Source: Gammaproteobacteria bacterium (GTDB lineage: Bacteria; Pseudomonadota; Gammaproteobacteria; Legionellales; Legionellaceae). From it: a DNA stretch of 59,487 bases. The stretch covers positions 1 through 59,487 of the forward strand of contig JASBUO010000089.1 of assembly GCA_030147855.1 (NCBI GenBank), given 5' to 3'. Below, in pieces: positions 33,007 through 42,394 of the stretch. The notes below the pieces were generated by a model. It saw only the letters and a list, made by a program, of their open reading frames with translations, made no database searches and was not told the DNA's origin. Made by a program: the position numbers and the translations under genes. The first letter of the stretch is position 1; every line of letters begins with the position of its first letter.

Positions 33007-34526
33007 AATCACGTACACGCCACCTATGTGGCTTGATTGTTGTATTACTGATACTGGGGTTTGGTATTTTTTTATATCGTGCGTTGGTCTTGGACGTGCC
33101 GTTTACTGCAACAAAAACAGTTAACAGCTGGATGGTTGAAGCGAACCTTCGCTTTACAGCAGAGCGCAATAGACCTGTACAAGCGCGCTTCACAATTCCT
33201 TATATGCCGCCACATCTTGCTATCTTAGATGAATATTTTGTGTCACAAAATTATGGTGTGATGACCAATCTTATTGGAGATAATCGCCAGGCGGTTTGGT
33301 CTTTGCGTCGCAGTTCTGGCCCACAATCCCTGTATTACCGGGCAATTTTTCGTGAGGCAGATACCCAGGTAGGTGGGTTACGTAAGCCGACTTACCCGAA
33401 AGTACAAGTGTTGCCAGAAAACCAAAAGGCGGCTATCGATACGATTATTGCTCAGGCTCGCCAATCATCAGCTGATATTCAAACATTTGCTCAAAGCACG
33501 ATTCAAGAATTAAATAAGCAAGATGGCAATGTAAAGCTTTTGCTGGAAGGGGACAATAGTAAGAAAGCAGTGGTACAGGCAGTCATTCAGGTGCTAAATC
33601 AGGCAAAAATTGAAGCATTACCGGTGCAAGGGTTTTATTTAAAACAAGATAATCGAGCTGAAGCCCAATGGTTTTTAGCTGTATACAATGGGCGGTCGTG
33701 GCTTTATTTAAATCCGGAAACGGGTGCCTTAGGCCTGCCTAAGCACTTTTTGGTATGGCAGTATGGAACAGATGCATTATTTGAAGTGGCAGGCGGAAAA
33801 TCGCCTCAATTTAGTTTGACTGTATCGCCAACACCCATGAATGCGCTCAGTGCTGCAAAAACCCGAGGGCTTCAGGCCGAATCAAACTTGATGCGCTTTT
33901 CATTGTTAACGTTGCCGGTGAATGTTCAAGAGACCTATAAAATTTTACTGATGCTGCCGATTGGGGCTTTTATTATTTTATTGTTACGTAATTTTATTGG
34001 ACTGATGACGTTTGGCACCTTTATGCCCGTTTTAATTGCGCTTGCATTTCGTGAAACACAGGTAATATGGGGAGTGCTGCTGTTTACGATCATTGTATCT
34101 TTCGGTCTTTTAGTGCGCTTTTATTTGGATGAGTTACGACTTCTTTTGGTGCCAAGACTTGCGGTGATTTTAACGGTGGTTATTTTGCTGATGTTATTTA
34201 TTAGCGTGATGAGTCAAAGCCTTGATTTGCGAGCAGGCCTTTCGGTTGCGCTCTTTCCAATGATTATTTTAACAATGACTATTGAGCGCATGTGTATTAC
34301 CTGGGATGAACGGGGTGCTTACGAAGCGGTTAAGTGTGGCGCTGGCAGCCTGGTTGCGGCAATCGCTGCCTTTTCGGTGATGAACTGGTCTTCTTTAGAA
34401 TATTTAATGTTTGCGTTTCCTGAGCTACTTTTTGTGTTGCTCGCATTGATTTTGATGTTTGGCCAGTACCAAGGGTATCGTTTATTTGAATTGTTCCGCT
34501 TTAAAGCACTGGCGGAACCTAGTTAA
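33003..34526 (+). CDS. Inactive transglutaminase fused to seven transmembrane helices
   Basis: 507-residue inner-membrane protein. An N-terminal transmembrane segment (LIVVLLILGFGIFLY) is followed by a periplasmic region of about 280 residues, including a transglutaminase-like domain without a clear catalytic Cys-His-Asp set (INEL-type KIEALPVQGFYL and WLYLNPETGALGLP strands), then about seven hydrophobic helices from residue 315 on, with the conserved RNFIGLMTFGTFMPVLIALAFRETQ block at the start of the bundle. This is the family found between retropepsin-like protease and alpha-L-glutamate-ligase-like genes. It likely serves as the membrane platform of the trio. Start ATG overlaps the previous stop by four bases. 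Confidence 0.85.
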   Translation: MKSRTRHLCGLIVVLLILGFGIFLYRALVLDVPFTATKTVNSWMVEANLRFTAERNRPVQARFTIPYMPPHLAILDEYFVSQNYGVMTNLIGDNRQAVWSLRRSSGPQSLYYRAIFREADTQVGGLRKPTYPKVQVLPENQKAAIDTIIAQARQSSADIQTFAQSTIQELNKQDGNVKLLLEGDNSKKAVVQAVIQVLNQAKIEALPVQGFYLKQDNRAEAQWFLAVYNGRSWLYLNPETGALGLPKHFLVWQYGTDALFEVAGGKSPQFSLTVSPTPMNALSAAKTRGLQAESNLMRFSLLTLPVNVQETYKILLMLPIGAFIILLLRNFIGLMTFGTFMPVLIALAFRETQVIWGVLLFTIIVSFGLLVRFYLDELRLLLVPRLAVILTVVILLMLFISVMSQSLDLRAGLSVALFPMIILTMTIERMCITWDERGAYEAVKCGAGSLVAAIAAFSVMNWSSLEYLMFAFPELLFVLLALILMFGQYQGYRLFELFRFKALAEPS

Positions 34527-35536
34527 TGTGGCGGCTTTGGCGGCAGTTAAAAAAGCAAGGCGTGCTGGGCATTAATCGCCGGAACAGCGCTTATGCGTTA
34601 CGCTATAACCCAAGAAAACACTACCCCTTAGTTGATGACAAGTTAAAAACAAAATCGCTTGCAATAGCCACGGGTATTCCAGTCCCTCGCCTATATGCAA
34701 GTATTAAAACGGATCATCAGCTAAAATCACTCGATGTATTACTTGAGCCGTACTCTGACTTTGTGATTAAACCTGCACGTGGTGCTGGCGGTGATGGTAT
34801 TTTGGTAGTAACGAATCGGGTATTTGGCCGCTACCGCTTAATCAATGGCGAAATTTGGACAACTGATGATCTAGCTTATCACTTATCGAGCTTATTGTCG
34901 GGTGCTTATAGCTTAGGTGGGCACCCCGATGAGGCTATTATTGAGCGTCGTGTGTGTGTGGATCCAGTTTTTGAGTCGATTAGCCATGAAGGTGTGCCCG
35001 ATATTCGTGTGATTACGTTGTTGGGCTATCCTGCAATGGCGATGCTGCGACTACCAACCCGAGTTTCAAATGGCAAAGCAAATCTACATCAAGGGGCCAT
35101 TGGCGTTGGGGTTGACATTGAAACCGGTTTAACGCTTGGAGGCGTTGTGAGTAACGAGGCGATTGACTATCACCCCGATACCCTTAATTCAACGGTAGGT
35201 ATTCAAGTGCCTTTCTGGGACGAAATGCTACGGATTGCAGCATCCGCCTATGAGTTAACAGGGCTTGGTTATTTGGGGGTTGATATTGTTCTTGATAAGG
35301 CAGAGGGACCATTGATGCTTGAGTTAAACGCAAGGCCCGGTCTTAATATTCAAATTGCAAATCGTGAAGGGTTGCTCACGCGCTATACAGCAATTGAAAC
35401 GCATGTTGCGCGCTTAGGTAAAACAGCCTCCGTAGAGGCACGTGTGGCCTTTAGCCAATCAATGGGACGGGCGCTGAACAGGCAACTGACGACTCGTGTA
35501 GTATCTCAGCCTGCAGAGCAAGCCGAGTTGATTTAG
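34526..35536 (+). CDS. Alpha-L-glutamate ligase-like ATP-grasp protein (RimK-like)
   Basis: 336-residue cytoplasmic ATP-grasp enzyme. Visible parts: N-terminal GINRRNSAYALRYN, the nucleotide lysine segment FVIKPARGAGGDGILV, and the metal-binding C-terminal block YLGVDIVLDKAEGPLMLELNARPGLNIQIAN (split: VDIVLD, MLELNARPGLN). This ties it to the RimK-like ligases that add glutamate or similar amino acids to a carboxyl group. It begins on the last base of the 7TM stop codon. The acceptor is unknown; context suggests an envelope molecule handled with the 7TM protein and protease. Confidence 0.87.
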   Translation: MWRLWRQLKKQGVLGINRRNSAYALRYNPRKHYPLVDDKLKTKSLAIATGIPVPRLYASIKTDHQLKSLDVLLEPYSDFVIKPARGAGGDGILVVTNRVFGRYRLINGEIWTTDDLAYHLSSLLSGAYSLGGHPDEAIIERRVCVDPVFESISHEGVPDIRVITLLGYPAMAMLRLPTRVSNGKANLHQGAIGVGVDIETGLTLGGVVSNEAIDYHPDTLNSTVGIQVPFWDEMLRIAASAYELTGLGYLGVDIVLDKAEGPLMLELNARPGLNIQIANREGLLTRYTAIETHVARLGKTASVEARVAFSQSMGRALNRQLTTRVVSQPAEQAELI

Positions 35537-35553
35537 ACTGTTGCACTGCGAGG

Positions 35554-35581
35554 CTAAGATTTTTTATAGTAAAAACCTTAG
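35554..35581. terminator. Possible bidirectional terminator between convergent genes
   Basis: CTAAG (35554-35558) pairs with CTTAG (35577-35581); within, a run of six T (35560-35565) can pair with AAAAA (35571-35575). The hairpin has T-runs usable in both directions and lies in the 51-base gap between the ligase gene and the convergent C1 peptidase gene. Confidence 0.4.
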
Positions 35582-35587
35582 GGCCTG

Positions 35588-36694
35588 TTAACCTTCAAGG
35601 TGCTTGAGTGAGCGGATGCGCTGCACTTCGGTTTTCAATGCTTTAAAATAGTCATAAGACATATAAAAGTCACCGCCATCACCTACGTCAGCCCCCCAAG
35701 AATTTCGGACGGTTAAAAGACCTTTGTGCCACCGTCCATCTTTATCAACCGCTGATGCATGGTCGTCAAACCCAGTAATGATCATGGCGTGTCCGCCATA
35801 GTTTTTTTGTTGCTTGATATCGTCTATGACGGCAGGGGTGAGCACCCAGGTGTCGTTTGGCCCGTGATGTTTGGCAACAGCGCCTGCAATACCTTCGTTA
35901 AGGTGAAATAACAATACGCCAAAGGTCAGTCTGTCATTATTTCTGAGGGCTGTTTTAACGGCATCGAGTGTTTTTTGAGGTTCAGTTCGGTCTAAAACGA
36001 TTTGGTAAATGTCTACAAGTGGGGTCCATGCTACGTCATCAGCCAAAGGCTCACTCATGTTATGGAACGCCGATAAAGTCATCCCTTCTACTGGCGTGTC
36101 TTCTGCTGTCGGATATTCTGTTAGCCCACCACAGCCCACTCTTTTCTGTGTGTCCTTATTCACAATACCAAAAGCACGTATTTGCTCTAACACCAAGGGG
36201 CCAAGAGAGCCGTTCCAGCCACTTGGATTATATCCGAACTGTTCGAGATGTTGTCCAAGCTGCAGGTGACATGTTTGGCTGATATAATCGCCGGCATCAA
36301 GGGCTGCATTAAGGGCTGCAGTAACGGCAAATGTTGCACAAGTACCGTGTTGTCCTTGATCCATGACAGGAACTTTGTTCATGCCAAGCTGTACCTGAGA
36401 GGGTGCGTGTTGACCTTTCAAGGTAGCTTCGGGGGCAGGAGACTCTAAGGCTTCAGCACTTTGCCTAGCAAGCGCATCCCAGGCACGGTCCGAGAGTTTA
36501 ACGCCCATCAAAGTAATGGTCTTTGGCGGCATAGATATATGCGTTTTAGTAGATATGTGCGTTTTATCAGAGGCTAAGGGAGAGGGGGTGTTTGGAATAA
36601 CTTGTGTGATTTTACCGTGAAACTCGATATCAGGTTGCGCAAAAACACTGGCACTGATAAGACATGCAAAAGTGACGCGAAATATAAATCTCAT
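35588..36694 (-). CDS. Secreted C1-family (papain-like) cysteine peptidase
   Basis: 368-residue exported protease. A signal peptide (FIFRVTFACLISASVFA) is followed by an about 85-residue region like a propeptide, then the catalytic domain with the oxyanion glutamine and cysteine in DQGQHGTCATFA (Gln113, Cys119), His302 in GGHAMIITGF and Asn331 in VRNSWG. All triad residues are present, so it should be active. It resembles the Legionella C1 peptidase Lpg2622, reported as a secreted member of this family. The upstream region carries a repeated ten-base motif (36764-36791). Export by a type II system is a reasonable inference, not shown by sequence. Confidence 0.85.
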   Translation of the reverse strand: MRFIFRVTFACLISASVFAQPDIEFHGKITQVIPNTPSPLASDKTHISTKTHISMPPKTITLMGVKLSDRAWDALARQSAEALESPAPEATLKGQHAPSQVQLGMNKVPVMDQGQHGTCATFAVTAALNAALDAGDYISQTCHLQLGQHLEQFGYNPSGWNGSLGPLVLEQIRAFGIVNKDTQKRVGCGGLTEYPTAEDTPVEGMTLSAFHNMSEPLADDVAWTPLVDIYQIVLDRTEPQKTLDAVKTALRNNDRLTFGVLLFHLNEGIAGAVAKHHGPNDTWVLTPAVIDDIKQQKNYGGHAMIITGFDDHASAVDKDGRWHKGLLTVRNSWGADVGDGGDFYMSYDYFKALKTEVQRIRSLKHLEG

Positions 36695-36753
36695 TGGAAC
36701 CTCTCTACAAATGAAGACATATCAAGAGTAACACGACGAGCTTTTAATTTAAA

Positions 36754-36776
36754 CAGCCTCTGTACATGACAGGCTG
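36754..36776 (-). terminator. Hairpin after thyA
   Basis: On the minus strand CAGCCT (36776-36771) pairs with AGGCTG (36759-36754) around an 11-base loop, followed by TTTAAATT. It lies 35 bases after the thyA stop and fits the end of the rppH-ptsP-lgt-thyA transcript; the T-run is weak. Confidence 0.4.
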
Positions 36777-36791
36777 CAGGCACATGACAGG
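36764..36791. repeat. Direct repeat upstream of the C1 peptidase gene
   Basis: ACATGACAGG occurs at 36764-36773 and again at 36782-36791, a period of 18 bases, 70-97 bases before the C1 peptidase start. Spacing of nearly two helical turns suits cooperative binding of a regulator, but part of the first copy also lies in the thyA hairpin. Confidence 0.35.
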
Positions 36792-36810
36792 TTTTTTGTT
36801 ATCTACAGAG

Positions 36811-37605
36811 TTAAACAGCAATGGGTGCCTTAATAGTTGGGTGCGAGGTGTAATTTAAAAAGGCAAAGTCATCAAAGCAATAATCAAAGAGTGATGCGGG
36901 TTTGCGCTTAATTTTGAGTGTTGGGAGTGGGAGGGGAGTGCGCGCAAGCTGTGTGCGTGCTTGTTCGAGATGGTTTTGGTATAGATGGCAATCGCCACCT
37001 GTCCAAATAAACTCGCCAACGTCTAAATCACATTGTTGTGCCACCATGTGTGTGAGCAGTGCATAAGAGGCAATATTGAAGGGTACCCCCAAGAAAATAT
37101 CTGCAGAACGCTGATAGAGTTGAGAAGAGAGCTTGCCGTTGTTAACATAAAATTGAAACAGAAGATGGCACGGTGGAAGTGCCATGTTTTTTAAGTCACC
37201 CACATTCCAGGCAGACACAATAAGTCTGCGTGAAGTTGGGTTAGTTTTTATCTCATGCAAAAGGTCTGCGAGCTGGTCAATGGTTTCGCCATCACGCGTT
37301 GCCCAGCTGCGCCACTGGTGACCATAAACAGGGCCCAAATCGCCATTTTCATCGGCCCATTCATTCCAAATAGAGACGCCATTATCATTTAAATAAGCAA
37401 CGTTAGTATCGCCTTTGAGGAACCAAAGCAATTCATGAATAATACTTTTCAAATGCAATTTTTTGGTAGTAACAAGAGGAAAACCTTCTGCTAAGTTAAA
37501 GCGCATTTGGTGTGCAAAAACAGATAAAACACCTGTACCTGTTCGGTCTTCTTTGGGGGCGCCTTCAGTTAAAGCACGCTCAATGAGTTTTAGGTAAGTT
37601 TGCAT
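36811..37605 (-). CDS. thyA: Thymidylate synthase
   Basis: Converts dUMP to dTMP with methylenetetrahydrofolate, 264 residues, the same length as E. coli ThyA. The nucleophile is Cys146 in [12 protein letters not shown]; other blocks are [26 protein letters not shown] and the C-terminal FHL-like [10 protein letters not shown]. The start lies 26 bases inside lgt, so translation is probably coupled, as in the E. coli lgt-thyA pair. It is the last gene of the operon and is followed by a hairpin. Confidence 0.97.
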   Translation of the reverse strand: MQTYLKLIERALTEGAPKEDRTGTGVLSVFAHQMRFNLAEGFPLVTTKKLHLKSIIHELLWFLKGDTNVAYLNDNGVSIWNEWADENGDLGPVYGHQWRSWATRDGETIDQLADLLHEIKTNPTSRRLIVSAWNVGDLKNMALPPCHLLFQFYVNNGKLSSQLYQRSADIFLGVPFNIASYALLTHMVAQQCDLDVGEFIWTGGDCHLYQNHLEQARTQLARTPLPLPTLKIKRKPASLFDYCFDDFAFLNYTSHPTIKAPIAV

Positions 37606-38374
37606 GACGTCTTATCCACCATAATAACAGCCCAATAAAAAACATGGGAATTGATAAAAGCTGGCCCATGGTTAACCATCCAAAGGCAACAAAGCCGACT
37701 TGTAAGTCAGGTTCACGGAAGAATTCTACCACAAAGCGAGCTGTTGCATACCCCATGATAAAAAGAGCTGCGATGCGTCCGGAAGGCCTAGGTTTTCGAG
37801 CATATAACAATAGCAACGTCAAAAGGCCTAAGCCTTCTAGGAGCATTTCATAAAGTTGAGAGGGATGTCTTGGAAAAGGACCTCCGGTTGGAAAAATCAT
37901 CGCCCATGGCACATCCGTTACACGCCCCCATAGCTCGCCATTAATAAAGTTACCAAAGCGTCCTGCAGCAAGCCCAAATGGTGTTAAAATGGCTGCGAAA
38001 TCAATGACCTCCCAAACAGATTTCTGTCTTCGGTAAGCAAAAAGCATCATGGCAAGCACAACCCCAATGAAGCCTCCATGAAAAGACATGCCACCTTCCC
38101 ATACTTTAAAAATTGACCAAGGAAAGCTGAAGTCTGGCGGGGTTGGATAAAACAACAGGTAGCCAATGCGCCCACCGATAATCACACCAAGTGCTGCAAA
38201 AAAAATAAGATCACTGATTTGCTCGGAAGTCCAATCAAGTGCATGGTGTTTGACGCGCCAGTGAGCAAGCGCAAATGCAGCAATAAACCCCACTAAATAC
38301 ATGAGGCCGTACCAGTGAATATGGACCGGGCCGATAGAGAAGGCTATTGGATCGATATTGGGGTAGGGCAGCAT
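37580..38374 (-). CDS. lgt: Prolipoprotein diacylglyceryl transferase
   Basis: Inner-membrane enzyme transferring diacylglycerol to the lipobox cysteine of prolipoproteins, the first step of lipoprotein maturation. 264 residues with about seven hydrophobic segments. The signature [14 protein letters not shown] is complete, and FHGGFIGV and YEMLLEGL are also in place. Substrates in this very window include the BON lipoproteins at 55570 and 56174. It sits 12 bases after ptsP and overlaps thyA by 26 bases. Confidence 0.97.
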   Translation of the reverse strand: MLPYPNIDPIAFSIGPVHIHWYGLMYLVGFIAAFALAHWRVKHHALDWTSEQISDLIFFAALGVIIGGRIGYLLFYPTPPDFSFPWSIFKVWEGGMSFHGGFIGVVLAMMLFAYRRQKSVWEVIDFAAILTPFGLAAGRFGNFINGELWGRVTDVPWAMIFPTGGPFPRHPSQLYEMLLEGLGLLTLLLLYARKPRPSGRIAALFIMGYATARFVVEFFREPDLQVGFVAFGWLTMGQLLSIPMFFIGLLLWWIRRHANLPKTH

Positions 38375-38386
38375 AGATTTATTTCC

Positions 38387-40684
38387 TTAAGATTTACCTG
38401 CGCGAATCAGGCCGCCAAGACCTTCATTTTCGAGTGCTTTTTGCAGGTGAAGCCGAATGTCTGAGGGGTGCTCAAGAGTTAAAACATCCGCAAGTATTTT
38501 ACGTGCTTTTGTCATAGAAAAGCTTCGTACTATCCATTTGACACGCGGCAGACTTGCTGAGTTCATACTCAGCGAGTCAAAACCCATCGCAAGCAACAAA
38601 ATAACAGCATATGGGTCGCTTGCCATCTCGCCACAAAGGCTCACTGGCACGCCCGCTGCATGCCCTCCTTCAATGACCTTTAAGAGTACTTGCAGTATGG
38701 CAGGGTGCAGTGCGTCATATAAGTTAGCAACACGTGAGTTATTTCTATCAACAGCTAACATATACTGTGCTAAGTCGTTTGTGCCAACCGATAAAAAGTC
38801 AACGCGCTGCGCGAGTTCACGTGCTTGGTATACTGCGGCAGGCACCTCTATCATGACGCCAACTTCAGGTTTTTCAATGGGATATTGCTCATCGACTAAC
38901 TCGGCATAAGCTTGATCAATGAGGTAAATTGCCTCATCAACTTCGGTGAGCGTTGTGACCATGGGGAGCAAAATACGTAAATTATCGAGACCTTCACTGG
39001 CACGAATCATGGCGCGAATTTGAAGTAAGAATAAATCCGGGTGGTCTAGGGTGACACGCATACCGCGCCAGCCTAAAAATGGATTTTCTTCTTGAATTGG
39101 AAAATATGGAAGCATTTTATCACCGCCAATATCAAGGGTTCGCATGGTAACGTGGCGAGGTGCAAAAGCTGTTAAAATTTGGCGATAAATGACATATTGC
39201 TCATCCTCTGACGGAAAGCGATCACGATTCATAAATTGTACTTCAGAGCGATATAGGCCAACACCTTCGGCGCCTACACTCATAGATAAACCCGTATCAA
39301 GTGCAAGGCCTGTGTTGACTTGTAACGATATACGGTGCGCATCAGTGGTTTCTGCGGGTTTATCGCGGAGGCTGACCAAGCTTTGGTTCAGTTCGTCCTC
39401 TTCTTGGGCCAGTAATTTATATTCCGAGAGCAATGTTTTAGACGGTGAGATAAATACGTGCCCATAATAGCCATCTACAACAATGGCGCGGCGCGATAAA
39501 CCTTCAAGTTTAAAGCCACGAACACCCATAACGGTTGGAATGCCAAGTGCGCGCGCTAAAATCGCAACATGTGAGTTATTGCCTCCTTTAGCTGAAACGA
39601 CACCAACGAGCTGTCCTTCAGGCACTTCGGCAAGCGCTGCAGCGGTGACTTCTTCACCCAGCAAAATGGTACGTTTAGGGTAGATGATTTCGGTCGCTTG
39701 AGAAGACTGTAGCTCCGCAAGCACACGCCGACCGATATCACGAAAATCACTGGCACGCTCTCGTAGGTAGTCGTCCTTCATGTTTTCGAAGGTAAAGACA
39801 TGCCATTTTACGACAGAAGCAAGCGCTGCTTCGGCATTGAGCTTTTCATCCCGAATGCTGCGTTCAACTTCAGCGCCTAAATTTTCTTTATCAAGTATTT
39901 GCAAATATACATCAAAGAGCGTGTGCTCACTTTCGGGCACATTGGCATGCATACGACGACTTAAGCGACGCATGTTATCGCGCGCGGCTTCAAGAGCTTG
40001 ATGAAAGATAGCAACTTCAGTTTCAATATCTTTTTCTTCAATCAGCTGGCGAGGAACGGCATCAATATCAGCCGGCGGATAGACAACTACCGCACTTCCA
40101 ATGGCAACACCCGGTACGGAACCAGTACCACTAAGCGCCAAGTGAGTTGGCTCATGTTTTATAGGGCCGTGGTGTTTGGGCTGTGTCAGCGCTGTTAGCT
40201 CGCCCGTTGCGTCGGCATGCGCAATGACACCCCCGAGTTGCGCTGCAAGCGTAATTAAGAAAGCTTCTTCTGCATCGTCGAACTCGCGTTTTTCTTTTTG
40301 TTGCACAACGAGCACGCCATGCAGCGTACGGTGCTGAATAATTGGAACACCAAGAAATGCATGAAAGGCTTCTTCCTTCAGAAGCGCATCATGGTAAAAA
40401 GCCTTGTGCACGGGCGCATTGTCGATATTTAATGGTTCTTCACGTCGCCCCACGAGCCCAATTAAGCCTTGGTCTAGTGGAATACGCACGCTAAATTCGG
40501 CAGCCTTGTTTAAGCCCTCCGTTGCGATGAGAACATATTCGGCGCGTTTATGGTCGATGAGAAAGGCTGAGACAGCATCAACACTAATGGCTTCATGCAC
40601 ACATTTAACAAGCGTTGTAAGTGCGTCCGTTAAGTCATTGGCTGTTGTAACTTCTTGTACAATGCGCTTCAGTAATTTCAGCAT
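38387..40684 (-). CDS. ptsP: Phosphoenolpyruvate-protein phosphotransferase PtsP (EI-Ntr)
   Basis: First enzyme of the nitrogen-type phosphotransferase relay, phosphorylating NPr at the expense of PEP. 765 residues: an N-terminal GAF domain (about 1-160; FLIDHKRAEYVLIATEGL), the HPr-binding and phosphohistidine domains with the active histidine in GGNNSHVAILARALGIPTVMG, and the PEP-binding TIM barrel with MRTLDIGGDKMLPYF, SVGTNDLAQYMLAVDR and SLCGEMASDP. No NPr or EIIA-Ntr gene is in the window. Gene order rppH-ptsP-lgt-thyA is the same as in E. coli. Confidence 0.96.
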   Translation of the reverse strand: MLKLLKRIVQEVTTANDLTDALTTLVKCVHEAISVDAVSAFLIDHKRAEYVLIATEGLNKAAEFSVRIPLDQGLIGLVGRREEPLNIDNAPVHKAFYHDALLKEEAFHAFLGVPIIQHRTLHGVLVVQQKEKREFDDAEEAFLITLAAQLGGVIAHADATGELTALTQPKHHGPIKHEPTHLALSGTGSVPGVAIGSAVVVYPPADIDAVPRQLIEEKDIETEVAIFHQALEAARDNMRRLSRRMHANVPESEHTLFDVYLQILDKENLGAEVERSIRDEKLNAEAALASVVKWHVFTFENMKDDYLRERASDFRDIGRRVLAELQSSQATEIIYPKRTILLGEEVTAAALAEVPEGQLVGVVSAKGGNNSHVAILARALGIPTVMGVRGFKLEGLSRRAIVVDGYYGHVFISPSKTLLSEYKLLAQEEDELNQSLVSLRDKPAETTDAHRISLQVNTGLALDTGLSMSVGAEGVGLYRSEVQFMNRDRFPSEDEQYVIYRQILTAFAPRHVTMRTLDIGGDKMLPYFPIQEENPFLGWRGMRVTLDHPDLFLLQIRAMIRASEGLDNLRILLPMVTTLTEVDEAIYLIDQAYAELVDEQYPIEKPEVGVMIEVPAAVYQARELAQRVDFLSVGTNDLAQYMLAVDRNNSRVANLYDALHPAILQVLLKVIEGGHAAGVPVSLCGEMASDPYAVILLLAMGFDSLSMNSASLPRVKWIVRSFSMTKARKILADVLTLEHPSDIRLHLQKALENEGLGGLIRAGKS

Positions 40685-40690
40685 AACTTA

Positions 40691-41215
40691 TTAACGCGCA
40701 TAATGCCCCCGGTGCTGCTTTGTGCCAAGCCGTTGAGGTCTTTTTTTTGTAAATTGTTCGAGTTCCTTCAAGGCTTGGCAATAGACCTGTCTCTTGAAAA
40801 AAATCACGTGCTCTTGTGGTTCGTAGTAATCTATCCAGCGCCAGCTATCGAATTCGGGAGAATCACTTAAATCAAGGCGAATTTTTTGTTCATTTGCGGT
40901 TAAACGCAGTAAAAACCATTTTTGTTTTTGCCCAATCACGAGAGGGCTTGAGCCATGCCTTAAATATTGTTTAGGCAGACGGTATTTAAGCCAGCGTCGG
41001 GTGACCCCCAGTATTTTAACATCATCGCGTTCAAGGCCGACTTCTTCACGTAACTCGCGAATCATGGCTTCTTCAGCGGTTTCATTACTCGATAGCCCAC
41101 CCTGTGGAAATTGCCAAGAATCATGTCCTTGACGTTTTCCCCAAAAGGCACGTCCGGAGTCATTGATCAAAATAATACCCACATTGAGTCGGTATCCCGC
41201 ACGGTCGACTACCAT
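40691..41215 (-). CDS. rppH: RNA pyrophosphohydrolase RppH
   Basis: Nudix hydrolase that removes pyrophosphate from 5' triphosphate RNA ends and so triggers RNase E decay. 174 residues with the Nudix box GGLSSNETAEEAMIRELREEVGL (G-x5-E-x7-REL-x-EE-x-GL), preceded by SWQFPQGG and followed by GQKQKWFLLRL, all typical of RppH. It leads the ptsP operon, ending six bases before ptsP. The upstream gap of about 165 bases to the divergent asparaginase gene shows no strong promoter by eye. Confidence 0.95.
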   Translation of the reverse strand: MVVDRAGYRLNVGIILINDSGRAFWGKRQGHDSWQFPQGGLSSNETAEEAMIRELREEVGLERDDVKILGVTRRWLKYRLPKQYLRHGSSPLVIGQKQKWFLLRLTANEQKIRLDLSDSPEFDSWRWIDYYEPQEHVIFFKRQVYCQALKELEQFTKKRPQRLGTKQHRGHYAR

Positions 41216-41383
41216 AATGCTGTTTAGTCCTAGTTGTTTAAGTCATTCTTTTTGCAAGCCCCCTAGGATTTTTCCACAAAAGGCGGGGGTTTGGCAACAT
41301 ACGTCTTGTGAGAGGCTGCAAGAGCTGGAACAATTGATGTTAATATGTGTTTTAAATATGCGCTTTAAAACAGGAACGTGGGC

Positions 41384-42394
41384 TTGAAAAAGAAAATACT
41401 CATTTTAAATACCGGGGGCACGATTAGCTCTGTCAAGACAGCGGCAGGCTATCAACCTGCAAGAGGGCATGTTATCAAAGCGCTTCGTGCAATTCCTGCT
41501 TTCTCACACGCAGACATGCCAGGCTATGAAGTGCATGAGTATGAGCCATTGCTCGACTCATCCAATTTAACGTGTGATGACTGGAATCGTATCGCAGGAG
41601 ATATCGAAAAGCACTACGATGCATTCGATGGCTTTGTGATTTTTCATGGTACAGATACGCTTGCGTATACGGCTTCTGCTTTGTCCTTTATGTTGGAGAA
41701 GCTCAATAAACCAGTGATTTTAACGGGCTCGCAAATTCCTCTCGCTGAAGTTCGAAACGATGCTGTAGATAATGCCCTAACTTCTATTTGGCTGTGTGCA
41801 CATGCGCCGATTCATGAGGTGTGCGTTTACTTTAATCAGCACTTATTACGCGGGAATCGCACGCAAAAGATAAGCTCTACCCGTTTTGATGCGTTCGACT
41901 CCCCTAATTTTTCGCACTTAGGCGAAGTTGGCACAACCATTAATTTGGCGAGTGGTTTGCTACTACCTGAGCCAACAATGCCTTTTCGGCGTCAGGTTTT
42001 ACGTACAGCAGCCATTGCAAACTTTCGTCTGTGGCCCGGTATTTCTTTTGATTTACTTGAAGCATTACTCAATATGCCGATTGAAGCTTTGGTGCTTGAG
42101 ACATATGGTGCGGGCAATGCGCCGAATCAATCCGAACGATTTCTTGGTTTACTTGAGGCTGCCTCGAAACGTGGTATTATTTTGGTGAACAAGAGCCAAT
42201 GTGTGCATGGCCAGGTGCAAATGAGCCAATATGCCACAGGCCATGCATTAAAAGAAATAGGTCTTTTAAGTGGTTACGACATGACTGCCGAGACCATCTA
42301 TTGCAAGCTGCTTTATCTCTTCAGCAAATATAATGATACGGATAAGATAAAGCGAGCCATGATCCAATCTCTGGTGGGAGAGTTAAGTGCATGA
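41384..42394 (+). CDS. ansA: L-asparaginase type I
   Basis: Hydrolyses asparagine to aspartate and ammonia in the cytoplasm, about 336 residues. Catalytic threonines are in ILNTGGTISS (first) and FHGTDTLAYTASAL (second, with the Asp); a lysine in GSQIPLAEVRNDA-type block completes the active site region. No signal peptide, consistent with type I. Start: a TTG at 41384 is eight bases after AGGA (41372-41375), whereas a GTG at 41378 lies only two bases from it, so the TTG start is preferred; the GTG would add two residues. The 3' end overlaps the convergent unknown gene by 12 bases. Confidence 0.9.
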   Translation: MKKKILILNTGGTISSVKTAAGYQPARGHVIKALRAIPAFSHADMPGYEVHEYEPLLDSSNLTCDDWNRIAGDIEKHYDAFDGFVIFHGTDTLAYTASALSFMLEKLNKPVILTGSQIPLAEVRNDAVDNALTSIWLCAHAPIHEVCVYFNQHLLRGNRTQKISSTRFDAFDSPNFSHLGEVGTTINLASGLLLPEPTMPFRRQVLRTAAIANFRLWPGISFDLLEALLNMPIEALVLETYGAGNAPNQSERFLGLLEAASKRGIILVNKSQCVHGQVQMSQYATGHALKEIGLLSGYDMTAETIYCKLLYLFSKYNDTDKIKRAMIQSLVGELSA

